A stretch of 64,000 nt of DNA, from contig NZ_VTXD01000006.1 of the NCBI RefSeq assembly GCF_013114625.1, positions 62,001-126,000 on the forward strand, in the 5' to 3' direction. Position 1 is the stretch's first letter. Each line of letters starts with the position of its first letter. The position numbers were made by a program, and so were the translations under genes. The notes beneath the pieces are model-generated. The model was given only the letters and a program-made list of their open reading frames with translations, searched no databases and had not been told where the DNA came from. Of this stretch, positions 1-11,400 are shown piece after piece. Source of the DNA: Vibrio sp. 99-70-13A1. GTDB lineage: Bacteria > Pseudomonadota > Gammaproteobacteria > Enterobacterales > Vibrionaceae.

Positions 1-2
1 TT

Positions 3-1058
3 CAGTACACGATGGGGACGGGACAAAGCTTAGTTGAAGGTTACTCACAATTAGGTCGTCCTTACCTTATTATTTTCTCAATTCTGAGCAGTATTTCTGC
101 TGTCGTAAATACCGCCGCTTTATTGTTATTTAGCGCCAGTCTGCTCAGTTATTTTATTCCTGTCGAACTCGCCACCACCACGCTGTGTATGATTGTCCTA
201 GCCACTTGCCTGATTATTTTATTTGCAGGGCACTACCGCGCTTTAGACAGCTTATCCAAAGTGATCATGGCAACCCTAACCATTACGACATTAGCTGCCG
301 TTGCGATGGCTCTTGGTTCCCCTGTTGAGCCTGCCGACGCATTTGTTCCGCCATCGCCTTGGTCTTTAGCCGCAATTGGGTTTATCGTCGTAACAATGGG
401 CTGGATGCCTGCGCCAATCGAGATTTCAAGTATCACTTCAATGTGGTTAAAAAGTCAGGTAAACAAACAGGATGTTACCGCTAAGTCTGCTCTATTTGAT
501 TTTAATATCGGTTATATCGGCACAGCGTTATTAGCCATTGTATTCCTTGCTCTTGGTGCTTTAGTCCTGCACGGATCTGGTGTTGAATTTTCAAGATCAG
601 GTATGGGGTTTGCTCAACAACTTGTTGGGATGTATGCCACAACGATTGGTGAATGGTCTCGACCGCTTATTGCCGTGATTGCCTTCTTCTGTATCTTTGG
701 CAGTACAATTACGGTTATTGATGGCTATGCTCGTGTGTTAGCTGAATCTCAACGTTTACTCTTCAAACAAGAAGCAAAACCTGGGTTCACTCAAGCCTGG
801 ATTATTGTTATTTCAGTACTGGCTTTGGCAATTGTTGCCTTTTTCACTTCAGCACTGATGCCAATGCTTAACTTTGCGATGATTATGGCTTTTGTGACGA
901 CACCATTTTTTGCCCTTCTTAACTACATTCTTGTAAGCAAAGCTGAGTTGCCGGAAGAACTGGCGATGGGTAGTAAGCTCAAAGGGCTTTCAATTATAGG
1001 CTTAATCTACCTCTTTGGTTTTCTTGCTGTATTCGTTTGGTGGAAATGGTTTATTTAA
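3..1058 (+). CDS. NRAMP-family divalent metal transporter (5' truncated by window edge)
   Basis: Polytopic inner-membrane protein of the NRAMP type, which couples metal uptake to protons. The reading frame is open to the left edge (codons Gln-Tyr-Thr precede the first ATG at 12), so the real start and the TM1 metal-binding DPGN motif lie outside the window. About nine hydrophobic segments are visible. The helix that should be TM6 carries GWMPAPIEIS (about residues 127-136 counted from the ATG at 12) where canonical Mn/Fe transporters have a VMPHN-like motif: Met-Pro is kept but the following His-Asn is Ala-Pro. Family membership is reasonably secure; the transported ion is not. It ends before a terminator shared with the convergent rapA gene. 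Confidence 0.72.
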   Translation, partial: QYTMGTGQSLVEGYSQLGRPYLIIFSILSSISAVVNTAALLLFSASLLSYFIPVELATTTLCMIVLATCLIILFAGHYRALDSLSKVIMATLTITTLAAVAMALGSPVEPADAFVPPSPWSLAAIGFIVVTMGWMPAPIEISSITSMWLKSQVNKQDVTAKSALFDFNIGYIGTALLAIVFLALGALVLHGSGVEFSRSGMGFAQQLVGMYATTIGEWSRPLIAVIAFFCIFGSTITVIDGYARVLAESQRLLFKQEAKPGFTQAWIIVISVLALAIVAFFTSALMPMLNFAMIMAFVTTPFFALLNYILVSKAELPEELAMGSKLKGLSIIGLIYLFGFLAVFVWWKWFI

Positions 1059-1107
1059 TCAGTTCTTTAAACCGCTTACTTAGAGTAAACCTCCGAAACC
1101 TAGATAC

Positions 1108-1137
1108 AAATAAGGCCTTCAAATGAAGGCCTTATTT
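1108..1137. terminator. Bidirectional intrinsic terminator between the transporter gene and rapA
   Basis: Perfect 13-bp inverted repeat (AAATAAGGCCTTC, loop AAAT, GAAGGCCTTATTT) with A/T-rich flanks on both sides, sitting between two convergent genes. It can stop transcription from either direction. Confidence 0.85.
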
Positions 1138-1164
1138 AATATTTCATGATGCTTTTATTACTGA

Positions 1165-4074
1165 TTAATTATGAGAAACCACAATCAGACGTAATGAATC
1201 TAGCTGTACTTGCGCTTTACTGATGTAACCCGTTAGTTGAGTAATTTGAGTCTCAATCGCTTCAAGTTCTTCATCACGGATATTAGGGTTAACCGCTTTC
1301 AAGGCCTGTAAACGTTCTAACTCACCATTAAGATTCGCCAGCATGTCTTGTTGAGCTTGCTCTCTCACTTCCTCAACCTTCGGCAATACCTGAGCTTCAC
1401 CAGCTTCAATCAAACTATGAATATCGGCTTGAACTGAGCTTACTAGCTTACTTGCCAGGTGTCGGTTAACAGGACTTAATTGACGGTTAAAGCTATCAAA
1501 TTCCACTTGAGCAGATAGGTCATTACCACGAGCATCCATCATTAGACGAATTGGCGTTTTAGGTAAGAACTGACTGATCCCACTTCGTTTAGGCGCTTGC
1601 GCATCCACAAGGTATACAAGCTCAAGTAAAATGGTGCCAACCGGCAGCGCTTTATTTTTCAATAATGAAACCGCAGATGTGCCCACGCCTTCGCTGAGTA
1701 GTAAATCAATACCACCTTGAATCATCGGGTGTTCCCAGCTAATGAAGTTCATATCTTCACGAGAAAGCGCTGTTTCTCTATCAAATGTGATCGTTGCCCC
1801 TTCATAAGGCAGGCCAGGGTAGCTTGGTACCATCATATGCTCTGACGGTGTTACTACTAACGCATTTTCGCCTTTATCATCTTGGTTCAAACCAATCGTA
1901 TCGAATAGGCTCAAAGCAAAAGTAACAAGGTTTGTATCGCCGTCCGTAGAAGCTATTTTCTCTGCAATGTCATGCGCTTTATCGCCGCCATTAGAATGCA
2001 TTTCTAATAGACGATCTCGACCTTTTTCAAGGTCCGATTTTAACGCTTTATTCAGTTTTGCAGACTCTGCAATGACTTCATCAAGCTGCTCAGTGTTACC
2101 TGAAGCAAGCATAGAAATCAGTTCACCTGAGAATTTGTCATACACGGTACGACCAGTTGGGCAAGTTTCAGCGAAAGCATTCAAGCCTTCATCAAACCAG
2201 CGAGCAAGAATTGCCTGAGATGTACCCTTCAGATAAGGAACATGCACATCAATGTCACGCAATTGACCAATACGGTCTAAACGACCAATACGCTGCTCTA
2301 ATAAGTCTGGGTTAAATGGCAAATCGAACATAACCAGTTGATTTGCAAATTGGAAGTTACGACCTTCAGAACCAATCTCACTACAAATAAGAACCTGCGC
2401 TCCGCCTTCTTCTTGTGCAAAATACGCCGCTGCTTTATCGCGTTCAATAATAGACATGCCTTCATGGAAGACTGTGGCACGAATACCTTCACGTTCACGC
2501 AGAGCTTGCTCTAATTGCAGAGCGGTACTAGAACGAGAAGCAATAACCAACACTTTCTCACTGCGCTTTTCTTGGATTTTTTCAAGTAACCAGTTAACGC
2601 GAGAATCAAACTGCCACCAGCTTGAATCTTCCCCTTCAAACTCTTGAAAAATCTCTTCAGGGTAAAGCATTTTCATGGCACGAGCTTCAGGAGCCATCTT
2701 TCCACCAATCATGCCAGATACACGCATTGAAGTAGTGTACTGAGACGGGATGTCCATTGGCAGTAAATGTACGTTTCGCTTAGGGAAACCTTTAATCGCA
2801 GCACGCGTATTTCGGAATAACACACGTCCAGTGCCGTGGCGATCCATTAAGTTATCAATCAACTCTTGGCGTGACGCTGCTTTTTCTTCTTCGAGGCTAT
2901 CGCCTTCAATAATGCGGAATAGTGGCTCTACATCTTGCTCAGACAATAGCTCTGTAATTTGGTTTTTAGCGCTATCTTCAAGCTTCATTCCTGAGAACAA
3001 AGCCGTTACAGCATCTGCAACGGGTGCGTACTGATCTTCTTCTGCAACAAAAGCCTCGTAATCATAGAAACGATCAGGATCCAATAAACGAAGACGAGCG
3101 AAGTGGCTTTCACGACCTAGCTGCTCAGGTGTGGCGGTAAGCAATAAGACACCAGCCGTTTGCTCAGCTAAACCTTCAATAACTTGGTACTGACGGCTTG
3201 GTTTTTCTTGGCTCCACTCAAGGTGATGAGCTTCATCAACAACCAGTAAATCCCATTCACCTTCAAGTGCTTGTTCAAAACGTTTGCGGCTTTTTCGTAA
3301 GAAATCAAGAGAGCAAAGTACATATTGCTGAGTATCAAATGGGTTATCTGATTCAGCAAAAGCTTCGATGCAGCGCTCTTCATCAAAGATAGAGAAATGC
3401 AGGTTAAAACGACGCATCATTTCAACAAGCCATTGATGTTGCAGCGTTTCGGGTACAACGATTAAGATTCGCTCAGCACGACCAGCCAACACTTGTTGGT
3501 GAATGATCATACCCGCTTCAATGGTTTTACCTAAGCCAACTTCATCAGCGAGTAATACTCGCGGTGCATGACGACGACCGACTTCATGAGCAATATAAAG
3601 CTGATGAGGAATTAGACCTGCACGCATTCCGCATAAGCCACGCATAGGGCTTTTATGCTGTTGATATTGATTGCTTAGTGCTCGGTAACGTAAAACAAAG
3701 TTGTCCATGCGATCAATCTGACCGGCATACAATTTATCTTGAGGTTTGTTAAAACGAATTTGATTGCTCAAAAAGATCTCACGAAGAACAATGCCGCCTT
3801 CCTCAGTGTCTGTACGCGTGCCTAAGTAAGTAAGAAGACCTTTATCTTCAATCACTTCTTCGACGCTCAAAGACCAACCTTCTTGACACTCGATGACATC
3901 ACCGACATTGAACGTTACTCGGGTTACGGGTGCTTCAGTTCGTGCGTACACACGATTTTCTTCTGACGCCGCAAACATTATTGTAACTGTGCGAGCATCC
4001 ATTGCTACAACGGTACCTAAACCTAAATCGCTTTCCGTATCGCTAATCCAGCGTTGCCCCAAAGCAAATGTCAT
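1165..4074 (-). CDS. rapA: RNA polymerase-associated ATPase/translocase RapA (HepA)
   Basis: Swi2/Snf2-family ATPase that binds core RNA polymerase and promotes its recycling. At 969 residues it matches the usual length (E. coli 968). Tudor-like N-terminal region at about 1-110, helicase motif I DEVGLGKT at 177-184, motif II DEAHH at 279-283, then the C-terminal helicase half with GSEGRNFQ and [10 protein letters not shown]. The start is an ATG at 4074, with GAGG ten bases upstream. The gene is monocistronic, divergent from the PhoH gene and convergent with the NRAMP gene. Identification is firm from the motif order and length. Confidence 0.97.
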   Translation of the reverse strand: MTFALGQRWISDTESDLGLGTVVAMDARTVTIMFAASEENRVYARTEAPVTRVTFNVGDVIECQEGWSLSVEEVIEDKGLLTYLGTRTDTEEGGIVLREIFLSNQIRFNKPQDKLYAGQIDRMDNFVLRYRALSNQYQQHKSPMRGLCGMRAGLIPHQLYIAHEVGRRHAPRVLLADEVGLGKTIEAGMIIHQQVLAGRAERILIVVPETLQHQWLVEMMRRFNLHFSIFDEERCIEAFAESDNPFDTQQYVLCSLDFLRKSRKRFEQALEGEWDLLVVDEAHHLEWSQEKPSRQYQVIEGLAEQTAGVLLLTATPEQLGRESHFARLRLLDPDRFYDYEAFVAEEDQYAPVADAVTALFSGMKLEDSAKNQITELLSEQDVEPLFRIIEGDSLEEEKAASRQELIDNLMDRHGTGRVLFRNTRAAIKGFPKRNVHLLPMDIPSQYTTSMRVSGMIGGKMAPEARAMKMLYPEEIFQEFEGEDSSWWQFDSRVNWLLEKIQEKRSEKVLVIASRSSTALQLEQALREREGIRATVFHEGMSIIERDKAAAYFAQEEGGAQVLICSEIGSEGRNFQFANQLVMFDLPFNPDLLEQRIGRLDRIGQLRDIDVHVPYLKGTSQAILARWFDEGLNAFAETCPTGRTVYDKFSGELISMLASGNTEQLDEVIAESAKLNKALKSDLEKGRDRLLEMHSNGGDKAHDIAEKIASTDGDTNLVTFALSLFDTIGLNQDDKGENALVVTPSEHMMVPSYPGLPYEGATITFDRETALSREDMNFISWEHPMIQGGIDLLLSEGVGTSAVSLLKNKALPVGTILLELVYLVDAQAPKRSGISQFLPKTPIRLMMDARGNDLSAQVEFDSFNRQLSPVNRHLASKLVSSVQADIHSLIEAGEAQVLPKVEEVREQAQQDMLANLNGELERLQALKAVNPNIRDEELEAIETQITQLTGYISKAQVQLDSLRLIVVSHN

Positions 4075-4214
4075 GAATCGACTACCTCATCTTAATGTGT
4101 GTAATTTGGTCTTTTTCAAAATGGCTATTTTTATAGTAGTGAAAAAACGTTCAACTTTCCGCCACTTTTCTAATCAACGCTCGATAATAAAGCTTGTTAG
4201 AGAATGGTATAGAA

Positions 4215-4269
4215 AAAGGTCGCTAATCTTACTTGATGCTGTGATTTAGGTCACGTCTAAAGGTCGCTA
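4215..4269. repeat. 11-bp direct repeat flanking a CRP-like site, rapA-PhoH intergenic region
   Basis: AAAGGTCGCTA occurs at 4215-4225 and again, identically, at 4259-4269, a 44-bp period. A CRP-like palindrome lies between the copies. The surrounding 437-bp gap (4075-4511) separates divergent rapA and the PhoH gene, and also holds an AT-rich imperfect hairpin around 4278-4318. I see no gene in it. The repeat could be paired operator half-sites or chance. Confidence 0.5.
4240..4255. promoter_or_regulatory. Candidate CRP-binding site between rapA and the PhoH gene
   Basis: TGTGATTTAGGTCACG matches the CRP consensus TGTGA-N6-TCACA at nine of ten informative positions. It lies about 166 bp upstream of rapA and 257 bp upstream of the PhoH start, so it could serve either promoter. 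Confidence 0.5.
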
Positions 4270-4511
4270 TTTCCATGCTTTTTTTTAGTTTTCTTAAATG
4301 AAATAAAACTGAAAAAAATTCATGCTTAATCTATAGATAGCAGATTAATAGAAGTGACGGTATGGAGCGTATTTCAAATAAAAATACCAAGCCCAATACT
4401 TTTTAATTTGCCTCATTGGTTAAGTATTTATCTACACTTACTCTAATACTTAACGACTTAAACCCGTATTCAATCAATGCAATACAAGCCGACTTTCGGC
4501 AAGGAGATGCT

Positions 4512-5915
4512 ATGGGCGATACCACACGGAAACTGTTCGTTTTAGATACCAATATCCTACTTCATGAACCTTATGCGATTTATTCATTTCAAGAGCATGA
4601 TGTCGTCATTCCAATGACAGTCCTCGAAGAGCTCGATCGAATTAAAGACAGTAAGCGCGATGTAGCTCGCGATGCTCGGGTTGCCATTCGAACTTTAGAA
4701 GATCTTTTTCACGATGCTACTCCTGACCAAATATCTGAAGGCATCCCTTTTTCTAAAGACATACAAGGTTCAGGGAATAAAGGAACTGAAGCATCTGGCA
4801 CCATTTCGATACTTGCAGATTATGAGCTTCAAGAAACGGTCAAAGCTTTCAATGATGATAAAGCGGGCGATAATCGAATTCTCAACGCTGTTATCTATTT
4901 ACAGAATAAACGAGCGCCTCGTGAAGTCGTTCTCATCACTAAAGACATCAACATGCGTTTGAAAGCTAAAGGCGCTGGCGTTCGCTTTGTTGAAGACTAT
5001 CAAACCGATCAATTAATTGATGATATTCAATATTTAACGAAAGGGTTTCAACAGCTTGAAGGCACATTTTGGGATGGTATAGAGAATGTAGAAAGCCGAA
5101 ACATTGCAGGTAAAACGCTGCATACCATGGATAGAGAACCTTTTGAGCCGACTTTTATTAATCAATACATCATCGACCAAGACAGTGACTTTGCAGGGCG
5201 AGTGGAAGAAATTACCACAGAACAGATAACGCTGAGAGATTTAAGCCGAGAAAGGATAATGAACCGCAGAGCGTGGGACATTACTCCTAAGAATGTTTAT
5301 CAAGGCATGGCGATTGATGCTCTGCTCGATCCTGACATTGATCTGGTGATCTTAACCGGTGCAGCGGGAAGCGGTAAAACGTTATTAGCGATGGCTGCCG
5401 CCCTTGAACAAACCATCGAACGCAAGATGTTCGATAAGATCATAGTGACTCGAAATACTCCAGATATTGGTGAGTCCATCGGTTTTTTACCAGGTACAGA
5501 AGAAGAGAAAATGCTTCCTTGGCTGGCAGCAGTAACCGATACACTCGAAGCGTTACACAAAAACGATCACTGTACTGAAGGTTCGATGAAATACATTTGT
5601 GACAAAGCCAACATCCAATTTAAGTCGATCAACTTTATGCGTGGACGATCCATCCAAAATGCCTTCGTGCTATTGGATGAATGCCAGAACCTGACCGCTT
5701 CTCAAATCAAAACTATTATTACCCGTTGTGGTGAAGGCACCAAGATTGTGTGCTCTGGTAATTTAGCGCAGATTGATTCGGCTTATCTTACTCCAGTGAC
5801 TTCTGGTCTCACCTATATGGTAGAAAGATTTAAAAACTTTGAAGGCAGCGCGAATATTCATTTAAATGGAGTAGTGCGCAGCCGACTAGCCGAGTTTGCA
5901 GAAGAGAATATGTAA
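4512..5915 (+). CDS. PIN domain-PhoH ATPase fusion protein
   Basis: Two-domain cytoplasmic protein of 467 residues. An N-terminal PIN-like nuclease domain begins with FVLDTNILLHEP and has further acidic residues (EELDRIK, DNRI, TKDINMR). A C-terminal PhoH-type ATPase carries Walker A GAAGSGKT and Walker B-like LLDECQNLT. Proteins of this PhoH2 class are linked to RNA unwinding and cleavage; the cellular role in vibrios is not settled. The ATG at 4512 is chosen over a longer frame opening at 4416 because AAGGAG lies five bases upstream and the PIN domain starts immediately after it. It ends before a terminator shared with tldD. Confidence 0.88.
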   Translation: MGDTTRKLFVLDTNILLHEPYAIYSFQEHDVVIPMTVLEELDRIKDSKRDVARDARVAIRTLEDLFHDATPDQISEGIPFSKDIQGSGNKGTEASGTISILADYELQETVKAFNDDKAGDNRILNAVIYLQNKRAPREVVLITKDINMRLKAKGAGVRFVEDYQTDQLIDDIQYLTKGFQQLEGTFWDGIENVESRNIAGKTLHTMDREPFEPTFINQYIIDQDSDFAGRVEEITTEQITLRDLSRERIMNRRAWDITPKNVYQGMAIDALLDPDIDLVILTGAAGSGKTLLAMAAALEQTIERKMFDKIIVTRNTPDIGESIGFLPGTEEEKMLPWLAAVTDTLEALHKNDHCTEGSMKYICDKANIQFKSINFMRGRSIQNAFVLLDECQNLTASQIKTIITRCGEGTKIVCSGNLAQIDSAYLTPVTSGLTYMVERFKNFEGSANIHLNGVVRSRLAEFAEENM

Positions 5916-5990
5916 TACCTCTGTCGTATCCCAAAATGCAGATTCTAAACAGGTTTAACCTAAAGCCGATATAAATCGAAACCAATAAAA

Positions 5991-6014
5991 AAGCGCCTCA
6001 CAATGGAGGCGCTT
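5991..6014. terminator. Bidirectional terminator between the PhoH gene and tldD
   Basis: Nine-bp stem AAGCGCCTC / GAGGCGCTT with a 6-base loop. It is preceded by an A-run and followed by TCTTAT, between convergent genes. Confidence 0.8.
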
Positions 6015-6100
6015 CTTATCTATTATTGGTATAGCTATTCGTTATTTTATCTATTCATTTTTAGCGAATGAGTTTTCACTAAGCCGATATGAGGTTCGGC

Positions 6101-7546
6101 TTACTCTGTACCACCGACAGTTAGAGAGTCTAGCTTCAATGTTGGCTGACCAACACCTACAGGTACACTTTGCCCCGCTTTACCACACACACCAACACCG
6201 CGGTCGATGCTTAGATCATTACCCACCATAGAAACTTGCTGCATGGCTTCAATGCCAGAACCAATTAACGTCGCACCTTTCACTGGGTGAGTGATTTTTC
6301 CGTTTTCAATCATGTAAGCTTCTGATGCAGAAAATACGAATTTACCAGAAGTAATATCAACTTGGCCGCCACCGAAGTTTGGAGCGTAAATACCTTTCTC
6401 AACCGTTGAAATAATTTCTTCCGGTGTATGCTCGCCCGGCAACATGTATGTGTTTGTCATACGCGGCATAGGTAAATGTGCATATGATTCACGACGACCA
6501 TTACCTGTTGGCGCAACACCCATTAAACGTGCGTTCAACTTATCTTGCATGTAGCCTTTTAGCACACCCTTTTCAATCAAGGTATTGTATTGACCATTCA
6601 CACCTTCATCATCCACGTTCAGTGAACCACGTAGGTCTGTTAGCGTGCCGTCATCCACGATAGTACATAAGCTAGATGTTACTTGCTCGCCCACTTTACC
6701 AGAGAACACTGAAGACTCTTTACGGTTGAAATCACCTTCTAAACCGTGACCTACGGCTTCATGCAGTAGAACACCAGGCCAACCAGAGCCTAATACAACA
6801 GGCATTGCACCAGCTGGTGCAGCAACTGCTTCTAAGTTGACTAATGCTTGGCGAATCGCTTCATCTGCAAATTGGAAAGCGACTTTAGAACCATTTTGGT
6901 CAGATAAGAAGAAGTCGTAACCGAAACGACCACCGCCACCAGCGCTGCCTCTTTCACGGCGATCACCTTTTTGTGCCAGCACGCTAATAGATAGTCGAAC
7001 TAACGGGCGGATATCACCGGCGTAAGTTCCATCGGTTGCGGCAACAAGCATCTGCTCATGAACGCCACTCAAACTTACCGATACTTCCGTAACCATTGGC
7101 TCTTTAGTGCGAATGTACGCATCTAATGATTTCAATAGTTCTGTCTTCTGCTGTTTTTCCCAACTCGCTAGTGGGTTTACAGCATCATAGTAAGCTTGAT
7201 TTTGATTACGTTTAAACGCTTGAACTGAAGCGCTTTGACCTTGCTGTGCAATACCACGAGCAGCAATAGCACTTTGCTTCAGACCTTCAAGTTGGATTTG
7301 GTCTGAATAAGCAAAACCTGTTTTTTCACCTGCAACAGCGCGTACACCCACACCGCAATCAATGTTGAATGAGCCATCTTTGATGATGCTATCTTCAAGT
7401 ACTAAAGATTCGTGCCAGCTAGACTGGAAATAGATATCGGCATAATCAACCTGGCGGGTCGCAATGCTCGCTAATGTATCTGCGATGTCTTGCTCCGTAA
7501 GCCCTGTAGGGTTGAGTAGCGCTTCTTCAATTTGACTAATGCTCAT
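6101..7546 (-). CDS. tldD: Metalloprotease TldD
   Basis: Zinc protease subunit that works with TldE/PmbA in peptide processing (microcin B17 maturation, CcdA turnover in E. coli). It has 481 residues, as in E. coli. The zinc-binding HEAVGH motif is at 262-267 inside a typical [13 protein letters not shown] block, and the C-terminal [15 protein letters not shown] block is present. The start ATG at 7546 follows AGAG. It lies 21 bp downstream of the nitrilase-family gene and appears to be the last gene of the run that begins with mreB or mreC. The partner TldE is not in this window. Confidence 0.96.
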   Translation of the reverse strand: MSISQIEEALLNPTGLTEQDIADTLASIATRQVDYADIYFQSSWHESLVLEDSIIKDGSFNIDCGVGVRAVAGEKTGFAYSDQIQLEGLKQSAIAARGIAQQGQSASVQAFKRNQNQAYYDAVNPLASWEKQQKTELLKSLDAYIRTKEPMVTEVSVSLSGVHEQMLVAATDGTYAGDIRPLVRLSISVLAQKGDRRERGSAGGGGRFGYDFFLSDQNGSKVAFQFADEAIRQALVNLEAVAAPAGAMPVVLGSGWPGVLLHEAVGHGLEGDFNRKESSVFSGKVGEQVTSSLCTIVDDGTLTDLRGSLNVDDEGVNGQYNTLIEKGVLKGYMQDKLNARLMGVAPTGNGRRESYAHLPMPRMTNTYMLPGEHTPEEIISTVEKGIYAPNFGGGQVDITSGKFVFSASEAYMIENGKITHPVKGATLIGSGIEAMQQVSMVGNDLSIDRGVGVCGKAGQSVPVGVGQPTLKLDSLTVGGTE

Positions 7547-7567
7547 ATCTAGCTCTTATTATTTAAA

Positions 7568-8380
7568 TTAAAATTGGTTGGTAAAACGAGTGTGTTGCGC
7601 TATCGGCATATTTTTTCTGATGGATTCACAACTTGTAATATCTAACTCGACCACCACACTTTCTGCTTGCTGTCCTAATTGGGTCACGATTCTTCCCCAT
7701 GGGTCAATGACCATCGAGTGACCCCAGGTTTCTCTTCGGCACGGGTGAATACCACCCTGACCAACAGCAACAACCCAAGATTGGGTTTCAATAGCTCTGC
7801 ATCTTAACAATGCTTCCCAATGCGCCTCACCTGTTACAGCAGTAAAGGCTGCAGGGACAATCATGACTTGCGCACCTTGCTTACGTAATTCCGAATACAG
7901 GTTAGGAAATCGCACATCATAACAAATACTCAAACCCAAGTGACCAAAAGGCGTTTCTGCGGTAACGACTTTATCTCCAGCCGTAAAAATATCAGATTCG
8001 CGATAATGTTTTTGCGCATCTGCAACATCCACATCAAACATATGCAGCTTGTCATAGTGGGCAACTATCGCCCCAAAATCATCAATCACTAATGTCGTAG
8101 TGGTGACGCCTTTTGAGGTCTGTATTGGCATACTTCCAATCACAATCCAAATTCGCTGCTCTCTAGCTAATTCGGATAACTGCGTTTGAATAACACCTTC
8201 GCCGATCTTTTCTGCGTATCGGTGGTAATCGGATTTCGCCCCGAATATTAATGCATTTTCAGGACACACGACCCATTTAGCGCCGAGAGCTTTACATCGA
8301 ATCACTTCTTTGGTGATGTAAGCTAAGTTCAGTTCAGGGTCCGCTCCTGAAGTCATTTGGATTAAACCAACACTATCCAT
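7568..8380 (-). CDS. Carbon-nitrogen hydrolase, Nit subfamily (omega-amidase-like)
   Basis: Nitrilase-superfamily amidase of 270 residues with all three catalytic residues: Glu41 (CPENALIFG), Lys111 (YDKLHMFDVD) and Cys153 (SICYDVRFP). The pattern resembles Nit proteins that hydrolyse deaminated glutathione or omega-amides; the substrate cannot be read from sequence. The ATG at 8380 is preferred over the upstream TTG at 8419 because GGAG lies seven bases before it and the conserved fold starts at VGLIQM. It lies between yhdP and tldD on the same strand and is probably cotranscribed. Confidence 0.9.
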   Translation of the reverse strand: MDSVGLIQMTSGADPELNLAYITKEVIRCKALGAKWVVCPENALIFGAKSDYHRYAEKIGEGVIQTQLSELAREQRIWIVIGSMPIQTSKGVTTTTLVIDDFGAIVAHYDKLHMFDVDVADAQKHYRESDIFTAGDKVVTAETPFGHLGLSICYDVRFPNLYSELRKQGAQVMIVPAAFTAVTGEAHWEALLRCRAIETQSWVVAVGQGGIHPCRRETWGHSMVIDPWGRIVTQLGQQAESVVVELDITSCESIRKNMPIAQHTRFTNQF

Positions 8381-8442
8381 GTGTTTGCTCCATTCTTTAT
8401 TGAGTATAGCCTGACTCAATAGCTGCTATTAAAAACAGCTAT

Positions 8443-11400
8443 CTATTCGGCTAACTTTCTTAATTTTTCAGGTAATTTAAACTCACCTTTTCTTCGTGAT
8501 AATTCACTAACCGTAGGCGAGTCTAAAGGCCCTTTCACTGAGTAGTTTACTTGAGTAAAGACTTCCACAACTGGCGAGATAACCGTTGTAATCGCAAGCA
8601 CATACAAAGCTGTTTGTGGGGTTACCGCAAATGCAGTCAAAACTGGAATACCGGATGTGATATCAGGCGTGAAATTCACTTCAGCATCAACCAATCTAGT
8701 ATTCAAGTTTGCAATACCATTGATCTGCATTTCACCCGCAACGGCATCCATATTCAGATCGTTGGTTAAGAAAATCCCACTTTGAAACTCACCAGTACCG
8801 GTAATGGAGTTAAATGCCATCCCTTTATCAAATACGTCAGAGAAATCGAGCTGCATTTTACGAATGATCGAGTCCAAACTAAACAGACCCAGCAATCGGG
8901 CAGCACCACTGACATCAGAAATGATCCCTTTACCAAACTTAGTCTCGACGTTACCGTCTAAAGTATCTGTCTTGATTCCCCATGGCGATCCGTCCCAAGT
9001 CATATTCGCTTGAAGATCAAATGGGGCTTTTTGGATCCCAGATGTGATACCAAAACGCTCCATTAACTCACTATTATTTTCACCTTCGATATCAACATTC
9101 AATGTCGACTGGCTAATATCACCATCCAGTTTCCACCAACCACTAATATCAGCTTTATTCGTACCACTGCGAACCTGAATCTTTTTCCACTCAATACGAT
9201 CCTCTTGACGCAATAGCTCAACATTCACTTCACCGACCTTATAACCTTGCAGCCAGAAGTCGTCGATTAAGAGAGTGACATTCGGCATTAGATCATGGAT
9301 CTTACGGTCAAAGTTTGAGATCAACGGAGCCTGTACTTCCTTAATTTTTAATAATTGATCTGATTTCTTTTCTGTGGACCATTCAGGAACAAACACGTGT
9401 AATCTATCCAGAGAAACACTCAGGTCATATGGCTCTAAATAGTGGATATCCCCTTCAACTTCTTGACTTTTAAGTTGTACTTTCCAAGCCGAGTTCTGCT
9501 TGCGAGCTTTAAAATCGACATCATTCCACTGAATACCCGCTAATGTTAACTGCTTACTTTCGAGAGTAACTCGCTCCGGCATTGGGATTTGAGGTGTGTT
9601 CATGGTACTCAGCACAGCCTTGCTATCCACGCCAGAGTACTCGGTTACACTAAGCCAATCATCCAGGTTAAACTTATCCGTGCGAATGAGGGCATGGTGC
9701 CCAACGACAGGGCTAATTTTGTATCCACCACGACCGAGCACTAAATTGGTTGCGGTCAGAACCGGCACTTCACCAGTTATATCAATCTCAGTTTGATACT
9801 TGCTATTCGGCAGTTGCAAGCGAGCAGTAATAGACTCTTGATTACCCGATGCTTGTAATCTCAAGGATCCGTTTTCTAGTGATTTTTTCGCTAACGGATA
9901 AGGGTATTCACTCGCAATAAATTTCAGATCAGACTGTAGATCGAGCTGGTAAGTAAAACCAATATCATTTAATTGAATATCAATTCCTGTTTGCCAAGGT
10001 GCATGACCCGAAATACGATTCAACCAACGCTCGCCAATGTACGGTACTAAAGGGTCAGTATCCCAGTCCCCCAGGGCATCAATACTAACAGCATAACCTG
10101 CGCCATCATTCTCACCTTTGAAATCAACAGAAATACCTTGCTCTAATAGTTCAGCGGCCAAACCATTAGCGGTGACAACATCATTATCAAATTCAATTCG
10201 ACCAGTCACATTATCCAAGGTTATTGGCGGAGCTTCTATATCAACATGATTACCTTTTAAATCTGCATAGCCCCACGCTCGGGAGTCTGAATTGGAATCA
10301 AAAGGAATGTATAGCTGGAACTTAGAATCAACCTTTCCATCGACTTGTAAAGCAGTTAAAGCCGCACCCACTGAATCGACAAGTGGAGAGGATGTCATAT
10401 AGTCACGTACCGCGTTACCAGAAGCTGCAGCACTGGCTTCAATTTCTATGTGCCCGCCTTCACCGAGGTAAGGAATACGTCCTGTAATTCGCTTCGCTTT
10501 CACATTCATTAATTGTGCAGAACGAGAGTCCAGGTACATAGCATCATTTTCAAATAAGAGATCTAATTGCAAATCAGTGATAAGTGGCCAGGCTGTATCA
10601 AAACTGAATTTCGTTTCTTCTAGCCCAACCCATACTTGGAAAATACCATCATTATTTGAATATGGATATTGAGCTAGTTCACCATGCCATAGTAGCTTCA
10701 CGGTTTCCGCTTTACCTGCTTGGATAGCGGTAGAAAGGTAGTCGGTAAGATCTTGCCCTAACGCGAGAGTCGGTAAGTAGCGCCAAGTTTCACCCACATT
10801 GTACGCATCTGCCTCACCATAAAACGATAAGAACGGGCTACTATCATTGGGGAAATCTAAGCGAAACGCGCCCAACACTTGCAAATCTGGCGTGGCTGCA
10901 GTGACTTTATCTGACCATAGCCTCCAGCCAGATTCATCTTGTTGCCAAACAATGTCTACTTGACCTTGTTTAATGTTTAAAGGCGCTTGAAAGACTTCAC
11001 CATACGGAAATACGTCATCAATAACTGACAGGCTGGTATATGCTTGATTAGATGAACCGGAAACCCTTCCTGAGACATGATTAAAACCAGGTAATAAATC
11101 CCACTGTTTTAATGACATATCACGGAAACTTGCAGAATAACGAAGACTTTCTATTTCTTCACCCAGTGAAATTCGAACATCTTCAATAACACCTGTAGGG
11201 GTGAGCCTTTCAATCCATTCGGTAGAAGTTGCTGAATCAGGCAAAAGTTTAATTAAAGGAGTAAGAGCAGCCACCTCAACTTGAGATACATTTAAATTCC
11301 ATAAATCTTTTTGCCAATCAAACGCCACATCAAGTTCAGGCCATTGAGTATCATCCGTTCTCAAATTAAGTGAGTGACCATTTACTTGCCAGCCATTTTC

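Noticed and set aside
4416..4511. Longer PhoH reading frame beginning at 4416
   Set aside because: No ribosome-binding site precedes 4416, while AAGGAG precedes the ATG at 4512 and the PIN domain begins right after it.
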